Origin: Alphaproteobacteria bacterium
Lineage (GTDB): Bacteria; Pseudomonadota; Alphaproteobacteria; SHVV01
NCBI GenBank assembly: GCA_009694095.1
Contig: SHVV01000006.1
Coordinates: forward strand, 1-39,927
Direction: 5' to 3'
Length of the DNA: 39,927 nt
Shown here: piece after piece, positions 1-6,321 of the stretch
How positions within the stretch are numbered: position 1 is the stretch's first letter
Layout of the letters: every line of letters starts with the position of its first letter
Translations under genes and position numbers: made by a program
The notes under the pieces: model-generated
Databases searched by the model: none
Seen by the model: the letters and a program-made list of their open reading frames with translations, nothing else
Told to the model about the DNA's origin: nothing

Positions 1-1
1 C

Positions 2-49
2 GCCCGCGCGTTCGTCGAGGGCCGCGGCCGCGGCGGCTCGTTCGACTGA
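2..49 (+). CDS. C-terminal tail of an unidentified protein (partial)
   Basis: Frame 2 of the window start reads ARAFVEGRGRGGSFD and then TGA. It is a short, Gly/Arg-rich tail whose beginning lies outside the window. The composition is compatible with the end of a real protein, for example an acyl-CoA-processing enzyme with an R-F-x-E tail, but too little is present to name a family. It ends 16 bp before the 3' end of the oppositely oriented oxidase-like pseudogene. It is included only as a possible partial gene. Confidence 0.3.
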   Translation, partial: ARAFVEGRGRGGSFD

Positions 50-65
50 GCGCGCGGGCCAGCGC

Positions 66-672
66 TCAGCCCCCAGCCTTCAGCCGCGCGATCTCGGCCC
101 CGAGCGCGGTGATGCGCCGCTCGTAGCCGGCTGCGGCTTAGAGCGAGACTTCGGCCGTGATCTTCTGTGGAATGTGCTGCGGGCAGTTGCAGTCCCACGC
201 GGCGATCGTAAACAGGATCGCCTGCTCGGGCGTCGCGTCTTAGCCTTCGGGAAAGAGCCGGGCAATCAATGCGGGGTCGGTTTCGACCACCCGCGCCGTA
301 CCCCAGATTTTGATCCGGCGGCGATTGACGTAGTCCATCACGAAGATGAACGCCTGCGGGTTGTCGGCGAGGTTGCCGGAGGAGGTGTACTGGCGATTGC
401 CCCTATAGTCGGCGAAGCTCAGGGTTTTCTCGTCCAGCACGCGCAAGAATCCGCGCGGCCTGCCCTGGTGCTGAATGTAAGGTCGGCCGGCGGCATTGGC
501 GTTCCCGAGGTAGAACGAATCAGCATCGGACAGGAACGCGGCGAGGTTCTCGGTCACGGTCGTGGCCCAGCCGCGTTTTTCCTCCCTCCGCGCGTACGAC
601 GAGCGCGAGCCGCGCTTGCTTTGGATCGCCTTGACCGTTGGTGTGAAGGCGACATCGGAAAAAACAGTCATA
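66..672 (-). pseudogene. Pyridoxamine 5'-phosphate oxidase-like FMN protein with two in-frame stops
   Basis: The frame starts at MTVFSDVAFTPTVKAIQ. It shows the features of a PNPOx-like FMN-binding split barrel: a stretch like FYLGNANAAGRPYIQHQGRPRGF, followed by the GNRQYTSSGNLADNP segment and a basic RRRIKIWG strand. It meets TAA at 240-242 after LFPEG. The same frame continues with DATPEQAILFTIAAWDCNCPQHIP, the usual C-terminal part of this family, up to a second TAA at 138-140. It then continues with a short helical tail (AAAGYERRITALGAEIARLK) to a TGA at 66-68. The intact gene would encode about 201 residues, a normal length. Both stops interrupt otherwise conserved sequence with no frame change, so these look like nonsense mutations. 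It diverges from the equally broken lysR-type gene across an AT-rich spacer, which suggests a former regulator-target pair. The substrate cannot be told from sequence. Confidence 0.85.
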
Positions 673-794
673 TCGAAAATCCTCGGGTTTAGGGCCGGAG
701 GCCCTCGTGGGCTCCGCTTTCCACACAACCTAACAATTCTGCTTTTTTATATAATTTTGTATTTTTGATATTAATTATCTTAATATTCGGAATA
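673..794. promoter_or_regulatory. AT-rich divergent control region between the oxidase-like and lysR-type pseudogenes
   Basis: The stretch at about 730-793 is strikingly A/T-rich (for example TTTTTTATATAATTTTG) inside a GC-rich window. It separates two divergent genes, the usual place for LysR-type operators and overlapping promoters. Nearer the oxidase gene lies a short inverted repeat, AGGGCC-GGA-GGCCCT. I cannot assign individual -35/-10 boxes or a T-N11-A operator with confidence. Because ccmA begins 12 bp after the lysR frame, this spacer may also drive the ccm genes. Confidence 0.5.
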
Positions 795-1697
795 ATGAAT
801 CAGTTCGAATGCATCGCCACCTTTGTCACCGTTGTCGAGAATCGCGGTTTCTAGGCCACGTCGCGCCGTCTAGGCGTGCCGCTTCCAAACGTGAGCCGCA
901 AAGTCGCCGAGCTTGAGGACGCGCTCCGCGTCCGGCTCCTTAACCCAACGACGCGCCGGGTATCGCTCATCGACAACGGTCGGCAATTTTTCGAGTCGTG
1001 CCGGCGTATTCTCGACGAGCTCAGCGAAGCGGAACGGGCCGTCACCGGCGAGTATCACGCCCCGCGCGGCGAATTGGTCTTGACGGCACCGATCGTTTTC
1101 GGCCGCTTGCATATCGTGCCGATCGTCCCCGAGTTCCTCGCCGCGTTTACCGAGGTCGACGTTCGGTTACAGCTCGTCGACCGCATGGTGAACTTGATCG
1201 ACGAAAACGCCGACGTGGCGCTCCGAATCGGCGAACTTTCGGATAGCGCCATGGTGGCGATCAGGCTCGGAGTCACACGCCCGGTTGTATGCGCGAGCCC
1301 GGCATATCTCGCCGGCCGCGGCGTGCCCGATCGTCCCGAAGCGCTCGCACGCCACGCCTGCATCTCGTTCACCGGGCTCGCGGCCGCCAGCCAATGGCCG
1401 TTCCGCGCCGGACGAATGCGGCAAACGGTCCCGGTGCACCCGCGTCTCGTGGTCACCACCGCCGAAGCGGCGATCGACGCGGCGATCGCCGGAGTTGGCA
1501 TCACCCGCGTTCTCTCTTATCAAGTCGCCCAAGCGCTGAAAGAGGGACGATTGTCGATCGTGCTCGCCGACTTCGAACTCGAGCCGCTGCCGGTGAGCCT
1601 CGTTCACCTCAGCGGTCGGCTCATTCCAGCCAAGTTGCGCTCGTTCCTGGACTTCGCTGCTGCGCGCCTGCGCTCGCAACTGGAATCGCTCGGATGA
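795..1697 (+). pseudogene. LysR-family transcriptional regulator with an in-frame TAG
   Basis: From ATG 795 the frame reads MNQFECIATFVTVVENRGF, then TAG at 852-854. It then continues in frame with ATSRRLGVPLPNVSRKVAELE, which completes a canonical LysR winged helix-turn-helix (a serine or alanine normally sits where the stop is). The remaining 280 residues form a complete LysR effector-binding domain (RGELVLTAPIVFGRLHIVPIVPEFLAAF and onward), ending at TGA 1695. The ORF track begins only at the internal GTG 876, which would cut the DNA-binding helix, so a truncated product would not be expected to bind DNA. Apart from one codon, the 300-residue reading frame is clean, which suggests recent inactivation. 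It is divergent from a PNPOx-like pseudogene and 12 bp upstream of ccmA. Suppression or readthrough of one UAG is possible but not shown. Confidence 0.87.
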
Positions 1698-1709
1698 TCA
1701 GGCGCCGCG

Positions 1710-2324
1710 ATGTTCGCCGGTAACGATCTCACCTGCATTCGCGGCGAGCGGGTAGTGTTCCGCGGCCTCGATTTCGTCGCCGCGCCCGGCGTGGCGCTCG
1801 TGCTTCAGGGTCCCAACGGCGCCGGCAAATCGAGCCTGCTGCGCCTGGCCGCCGGGTTGCTCACCGCCGCCGAGGGCGCGCTCACCTGGAACGGAACGGC
1901 GATCACCCAGGACCCCGACGCCCACAGCGCCTGCCTCGTCTATGTCGGTCACTTGGATGCGGTGAAGCCGGCGCTCACCGCGCGCGAGAACCTAGCGTTC
2001 TGGTCGCGCCTGGGCGGCGGCCCGGCCGAGGTCGGCGGGGCGCTCGAGAGCCTAGGCCTCGGCCCGCTCGCCGACGTGCGCACCCGACTGCTTTCGGCCG
2101 GCGAGCGGCGGCGGCTCAATCTGGCCCGCCTGGCGCTCCGCCCAGCCAAGCTCTGGCTGCTCGACGAGCCCACGGTTTCGCTCGATGCAGCGAGCGTCGC
2201 GCTCTTCGCCGCACTCGCCCGCGCGCACCTCGGCGCCGGCGGCCTTATCATCGCGGCGACGCACGTCGCGCTCGACTTGCCGGGCCGCGTCCTGGCAATG
2301 CGTTCGAACGCACGGGCCGCATGA
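1710..2324 (+). CDS. ccmA: Cytochrome c maturation haem exporter, ATP-binding subunit CcmA
   Basis: This is the ATPase subunit of the CcmABCD ABC complex. It powers release of the haem-CcmE chaperone from CcmC/CcmD at the inner membrane in System I cytochrome c maturation. The 204-residue protein carries Walker A GPNGAGKS (about residues 34-41), ABC signature LSAGE (128-132), Walker B with LWLLDEP (148-154) and the H-loop histidine in AATH (185), all in the expected order. The length matches CcmA, which has no substrate domain. The 3' end overlaps the start of ccmB (ATGA-type), indicating translational coupling. The start lies only 12 bp after the lysR pseudogene, so no private promoter is evident. 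Confidence 0.95.
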   Translation: MFAGNDLTCIRGERVVFRGLDFVAAPGVALVLQGPNGAGKSSLLRLAAGLLTAAEGALTWNGTAITQDPDAHSACLVYVGHLDAVKPALTARENLAFWSRLGGGPAEVGGALESLGLGPLADVRTRLLSAGERRRLNLARLALRPAKLWLLDEPTVSLDAASVALFAALARAHLGAGGLIIAATHVALDLPGRVLAMRSNARAA

Positions 2325-2986
2325 ACGCATTCGCCCGCATCTTCGCCCGCGACGCGAGCTTGGCGTTCCGCCACGGCGGCGGCGCCGGACTCGCGGTCGC
2401 CTTCTTCGTCCTCACCGTAACGCTCTTTCCGCTCGGTATCGGGCCCGAGACGCAAATCCTTGAGCGGGTAAGCGCCGGCGTCGTCTGGGTCGCGGCCCTG
2501 CTGGCAACCCTGCTCTCGCTCGATCGGTTGTTCCAGGCCGACTACGAGGACGGCAGCCTCGATCTCCTCGCGCTCGCGCCGCTGCCGCTCGCGCTCGTGG
2601 TGCTGGCCAAGTGCGCGGCGCATTGGCTGACGACCGGCCTTCCGCTCCTGATCGCCGCGCCGGTGCTCGCGCTGCTCCTCAATATGGACGCCGGCGGTCT
2701 CGGCGCATTGGTGCTGGCGATGCTCTTGGGCACGCCGATCCTTTCGATCTTCGGCGCGATCGGCGCAGCGCTCACGGTCGGCGTCCGGCGGGGCGGCGTG
2801 CTGCTCACGATTCTCGTGCTTCCGCTCTACATCCCGGTGCTGATTTTCGGCGTCTGCGCCATCGAGGGCGCGATTTCCGGCCTGGGCGCCAGGCCGCATC
2901 TCCTGGTCTTGGGCGCGCTGCTCCTGGGCGCGCTCGCGCTCGGCCCCTGGGCGGCGGCCGCGAGCCTTCGGCTTAACCTCGACTGA
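2321..2986 (+). CDS. ccmB: Haem exporter permease CcmB
   Basis: This 221-residue protein has six predicted membrane segments and begins MNAFARIFARDASLAFRHGGG. It contains the CcmB signature area LDRLFQADYEDGSLDLL in the first cytoplasmic loop. CcmB is the permease that pairs with CcmA to form the ABC transporter acting on holo-CcmE. Its ATG overlaps the ccmA stop by 4 bp and ccmC follows after 29 bp, so the three form one transcription unit. The reading frame is intact and the length is standard (about 220 residues). Confidence 0.94.
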   Translation: MNAFARIFARDASLAFRHGGGAGLAVAFFVLTVTLFPLGIGPETQILERVSAGVVWVAALLATLLSLDRLFQADYEDGSLDLLALAPLPLALVVLAKCAAHWLTTGLPLLIAAPVLALLLNMDAGGLGALVLAMLLGTPILSIFGAIGAALTVGVRRGGVLLTILVLPLYIPVLIFGVCAIEGAISGLGARPHLLVLGALLLGALALGPWAAAASLRLNLD

Positions 2987-3015
2987 ACGCCGGCCTTCGG
3001 GGCACTATCGCCGCC

Positions 3016-3741
3016 ATGCTGCATCGCTTCGCCAATCCCGCGCGCTTCGGCCGCATCATCGCCGCCATCCTGCCGTGGGGCGCCGGAGCGAGCGTGCTGC
3101 TGCTCGCGTTGGGGCTGTATCTCGCGCTATTCGTCGTTCCGCCCGACTACCAGCAAAAGGAAACGGTACGGATCATGTTCGTCCACGTGCCGGCGGCATG
3201 GATGGCGACCATGATCTACGCAGTGATGGCGCTGGCTTCAGCGGTTGCGCTGGTTTGGAAGCACCCGGTCGCCGATTTGAGCGCCAAGGCGGCGGCGCCG
3301 ATCGGCGCCGGCTTCACGTTCGTCGCGCTCGCGACCGGCTCGCTCTGGGGCCAACCGATGTGGGGCAGCTGGTGGGTGTGGGACGCCCGGCTCACCTCGG
3401 TCCTCATCCTTTTTTTCCTGTACTTAGGCTACATCGCGCTCTGGGAGGCGATCGACGATCCGGCGCGCGCCGCCAAGGCGGCGGCGATCCTAGCGCTGGT
3501 CGGAGCGGTCAACGTGCCGATCATCAAGTTCTCAGTCGACTGGTGGAACACGCTGCACCAACCCGCGAGCATCTTGAAGCTCTCGGGCTCGACCATCCAC
3601 GCCTCGATGCTCTACCCGCTCTTGGTGATGATCGCCGGCTTCACCGCGTTCTTCGTCACGGTTCTGATCATCCGCATGCAACGCGAATTGGCCGCCCGCC
3701 GCGTCCGCGCCCTCGCTTTGGGCGGTTCGGCGGACTCGTAA
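3016..3741 (+). CDS. ccmC: Haem handling protein CcmC
   Basis: CcmC is an inner-membrane protein that binds haem on the periplasmic side and attaches it to CcmE. The 241-residue sequence has six hydrophobic segments and the tryptophan-rich WWD signature MWGSWWVWDARLTS (about 115-128). Histidines consistent with the two axial haem ligands lie in FVHVPAAW (H57) and STIHASM (H195). It follows ccmB closely. The gene normally followed by ccmD is here followed by a short palindrome and then by an oppositely oriented CoA-transferase, so the operon is broken at this point. Confidence 0.95.
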   Translation: MLHRFANPARFGRIIAAILPWGAGASVLLLALGLYLALFVVPPDYQQKETVRIMFVHVPAAWMATMIYAVMALASAVALVWKHPVADLSAKAAAPIGAGFTFVALATGSLWGQPMWGSWWVWDARLTSVLILFFLYLGYIALWEAIDDPARAAKAAAILALVGAVNVPIIKFSVDWWNTLHQPASILKLSGSTIHASMLYPLLVMIAGFTAFFVTVLIIRMQRELAARRVRALALGGSADS

Positions 3742-3754
3742 ATACTGGCACCAT

Positions 3755-3772
3755 CCCTCCCCTCGAGGGAGG
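3755..3772. repeat. Short CT/GA palindrome, copy 1 of a dispersed family
   Basis: CCCTCCCCTCGAGGGAGG is a near-perfect inverted repeat just after the ccmC stop, at the convergent junction with the CoA-transferase gene. Similar pyrimidine/purine palindromes recur at about 8870-8950, 12757-12815, 15629-15657, 17106-17182 and 27648-27670, always outside conserved coding sequence. It could form a hairpin but lacks a clear T-tract, so I do not call it a terminator. Confidence 0.6.
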
Positions 3773-3799
3773 TGCTGGGGAGCTTCCCCGATGGCGCCC

Positions 3800-4972
3800 T
3801 CACACCGCACTGCGCGCGCGAAGCTTCCCGATCGTCGCCGCGTCGCAGCCGATTCGTTGCAAGATTTCTTCCGTGTGTTCGCCGACTTGGGCCAAGGCCG
3901 GATTCACGCGCCCCGGCTCGTCGGCGTACTTGATCGGTACGCCGATATGATCGTTGCCCTCGGCGTCAGTCACCCGCATGGCGCGGGCGCGAACGTGCGG
4001 CCGCTCCCACGCTTCGGCTAGGTCCAGCACCGGCATCGCCGGAATGTCGCGTCCTTCGAACCACGCCTCCCATTCCGCACGGGTCTTGGCGCGGAACGCG
4101 GCGCGCAGGAACGCGATCGCGGGCGCGTGCCCGGGTCCCGCCGGCCCAGCGACCGCGGCGATGTATTCGGGCGCGCCCAGGCCATTGAACAAATTCGCGA
4201 CGAATTTCTTCTCGCCGCCGCCCATGGCGATGTGGCCGCCGTCCTTGGTGGCGTAAATATTGAACATGGCGTTGCCGCCGAGGGTGCGCTCGTCCGCCGG
4301 GTCGGGCGCGCGGCCACCGCCGAACACCGGACCGACGATATTGGGCTCGGCGGCCAAGACCGATTCGAACATGCTGACGTCGAGGTAATCGCCGGCGCCA
4401 GTTTTCTCGCGGCGGTAAAGCGCCATGACAACGCCAGCGAACACCAGCTGCGCCGCCAGGATATCGGCGATCGCGACGCCCAAGAGCGCCGGCCCGCCGC
4501 CCTCGGGCGAGCGCGATAGCGAGAGCGCGCCGGCCGCAGCGACCGTCGCGGTATCGTGCGCCGCCACGTCGCGCCACGGGCCGGTTTGGCCGAAGGCCGA
4601 AAGCGAACAATAGACCAGGCGCGGATTGGCGGCGCGCAGGCTTTCCGGCCCCAACCCCAGCCGCGCCATCACGCCGGGGCGGAACGACTCGACCATCACG
4701 TCGGCGCCAGCCGCGAGCTTCATCAGCAGCGCTTTCGCTTCCGCGTCCTTCAAGTTGAGCGTCACGCTTTTCTTGCCGCGGTGCGTCGAGCGGTACATCA
4801 CCGTGTGGCCGCCCTGGGTCCACGGAAAATACTGGGTCGAGCGGCCCGGCTCGGGCGCCGCCGGGTTCTCAATCTTGATCACCTCAGCGCCGTGGTCCGC
4901 CATCATCTGGGTCGCGAGCGGCCCCGGCAAAAACAGCGAGAGGTCGATCACGCGCACGCCGTCGAGTTTCAT
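3800..4972 (-). CDS. CaiB/BaiF family (class III) CoA-transferase
   Basis: This 390-residue protein starts MKLDGVRVIDLSLFLPGPLATQMMADHGAEVIKIENP, the typical N-terminus of class III CoA-transferases and alpha-methylacyl-CoA racemases. I chose this ATG over the ORF-track start because AAGGGGG lies just upstream and the extra 20 residues do not fit the family. Further family features are SAFGQTGPW (125-133), the GVAIADILAAQ segment whose Asp (about D170) matches the acyl-accepting Asp of formyl-CoA transferase, and a glycine loop GGGEKKF. The acyl substrate cannot be predicted. It lies antisense within the ccm cluster, between ccmC and ccmD, followed upstream by the EamA remnant. The frame is intact. 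Confidence 0.88.
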   Translation of the reverse strand: MKLDGVRVIDLSLFLPGPLATQMMADHGAEVIKIENPAAPEPGRSTQYFPWTQGGHTVMYRSTHRGKKSVTLNLKDAEAKALLMKLAAGADVMVESFRPGVMARLGLGPESLRAANPRLVYCSLSAFGQTGPWRDVAAHDTATVAAAGALSLSRSPEGGGPALLGVAIADILAAQLVFAGVVMALYRREKTGAGDYLDVSMFESVLAAEPNIVGPVFGGGRAPDPADERTLGGNAMFNIYATKDGGHIAMGGGEKKFVANLFNGLGAPEYIAAVAGPAGPGHAPAIAFLRAAFRAKTRAEWEAWFEGRDIPAMPVLDLAEAWERPHVRARAMRVTDAEGNDHIGVPIKYADEPGRVNPALAQVGEHTEEILQRIGCDAATIGKLRARSAV

Positions 4973-5108
4973 CGCGACCCCCTTGGCTCGAATGGAGCCG
5001 CAACGTTCGCACGTGTGCGCCTCAACCTCCAAGCATCAACCGGGCGAACGGCGCCAGCCCCAAGCGAGCGAAAGCAAAACGGGCTGGAGCGCCCCAGTTC
5101 ACCCAAAC

Positions 5109-5440
5109 CTAATGGAAGCGCCGACGATGCGCGTCGGGATAGTGCGGATGCGCGTGCTTCAGCGGTTCGTGAACGTGCGCATGCACATGCGGCTCGTCAG
5201 TCGGGTCGTCGTCGCTATGGTCATGCTGGTGGTGTTCGTCGTGCCGATGACCGTAGGCATGAGTTCCGTTCCCGTGCTCATGCTCGTGGGCATGCCGTTC
5301 CGTCAGGTGGGACCAAACGCCAATCCGCATCAACGCCGCGGCCGCCAGCATCGGCGCGGTGGCCGGCTCGCCGAAGACGACGACCGCGACGCCGACCCCG
5401 ACAAACGAGGCGGCCGATCGAGAACCCCATGACCAACTTC
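5109..5440 (-). pseudogene. Remnant of an EamA/DMT-family transporter with a histidine-rich tail
   Basis: The minus-strand frame shows one hydrophobic segment (AASFVGVGVAVVVFGEPATAPMLAAAALMRIGVWSHL) followed by LTERHAHEHEH and a tail dominated by His, Asp and Glu (DEHHQHDHSDDDP, EPLKHAHPHYPDAH), ending at TGA 5109. From family knowledge this matches the last transmembrane helix and cytoplasmic His-rich tail of a group of EamA-type permeases normally about 300 residues long. Upstream of about 5440 I find no frame with the other helices, so roughly three quarters of the gene is missing. The tail would suit divalent-metal binding. The 5' boundary is approximate. It lies just upstream of ccmD in antisense orientation. 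Confidence 0.65.
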
Positions 5441-5668
5441 TCGAACCTACGGTCGCTTTAGGAACTAGCGTGGGCGGCAAGTACCATCAAGGAAGCACGA
5501 CCACGGGCGACCACCGCGACGATCTCGACAGCATCATTACGCGGTCGGCCCACGGTTGCATTCGCGCGTCGTGCGCTTCATGCTAGCGACATACGGACAG
5601 GTCCGGAGTACAAGGTGCTCCGCGCCTCGGGCGACACCCCGCGCGTTAACGAGGCGGCGCGATCGACG

Positions 5669-5869
5669 ATGGAAGCAGTGGTTGAGTTCTTAGCGATGGG
5701 TGGCCACGCGGCCTATATCTGGCCAGCGTTCGGGCTGACGGCAGTTGTCATGATCGGCCTCTTGGTCGCGAGCCTGCGCGCGTTGAAACGCGAGCGCGCC
5801 ACGCTCGTGTCCCTCGAAGCCGCTCGGCCGGCGGGGCGGCGAGTGGCCGACGACGGGCCGGCGTCGTGA
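5669..5869 (+). CDS. ccmD: Haem exporter small subunit CcmD
   Basis: This is a 66-residue single-pass membrane protein, MEAVVEFLAMGGHAAYIWPAFGLTAVVMIGLLVASLRALKRE. CcmD is a short protein that stabilises CcmC-CcmE and is needed for release of holo-CcmE. The pattern F-L-x-M-G-G-H-A-x-Y-I-W-P-A-x-G ahead of one transmembrane helix and a basic cytoplasmic tail is diagnostic. I place the start at ATG 5669 rather than GTG 5615 of the ORF track because the extra N-terminal residues are not CcmD-like. The stop overlaps the ccmE GTG start. It is separated from ccmC by about 1.9 kb of antisense sequence, so it needs its own promoter or long read-through. Confidence 0.85.
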   Translation: MEAVVEFLAMGGHAAYIWPAFGLTAVVMIGLLVASLRALKRERATLVSLEAARPAGRRVADDGPAS

Positions 5870-6321
5870 AGCGCAAGCACAAGCGGCTCACGTTCGTCGC
5901 CGTCGGCATGGCGCTCTTGGCCGTCGCGGTCGCGCTGATGCTGGTCGTGTTCGAGGGTAGCGTCGTCTTCTTCTATAGCCCGACCGACGTGAAGGAGAAG
6001 CAGGTGCCCCCGGAGAAGCGCTTCCGCCTGGGCGGCCTGGTCGAGGAGAAGAGCGTCGCCAAGGCGAGCGATGGGCTCACCACCACGTTCCGCGTCACCG
6101 ATCTCGCCAACGTCGTTACCGTGACCTATCGCGGCCTGCTGCCCGATCTCTTCCGCGAGGGCCAAGGCGTGGTCGCCGAGGGCAAGCTAAGGCCCGATGG
6201 AGTTTTCGTAGCATCCGAAGTGCTCGCCAAGCACGATGAAACCTATATGCCGCCCGAGGTCGCCGATGCCTTGAAGAAGGGCGGCCAGTGGAAGGGCGAG
6301 AAGAGCGTCAAGAAGCCATGA
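5866..6321 (+). CDS. ccmE: Cytochrome c-type biogenesis haem chaperone CcmE
   Basis: CcmE is the periplasmic, membrane-anchored haem chaperone. The 151-residue protein has an N-terminal anchor (about 9-28), the OB-fold core with FRLGGLVEEKSV and TTTFRVTDLANVVTVTYRGLLPDLFREGQGVV, and the haem-binding H-x-x-x-Y motif in AKHDETYMPP (H123, Y127), which binds haem covalently through the histidine. It starts with GTG in a GTGA overlap with ccmD and ends in an ATGA overlap with ccmF. The length is normal. Confidence 0.96.
   Translation: MKRKHKRLTFVAVGMALLAVAVALMLVVFEGSVVFFYSPTDVKEKQVPPEKRFRLGGLVEEKSVAKASDGLTTTFRVTDLANVVTVTYRGLLPDLFREGQGVVAEGKLRPDGVFVASEVLAKHDETYMPPEVADALKKGGQWKGEKSVKKP

Noticed and set aside
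1949-2899. 316-residue minus-strand ORF opposite ccmA/ccmB
   Set aside because: Low-complexity shadow; the sense strand encodes clear CcmA and CcmB.
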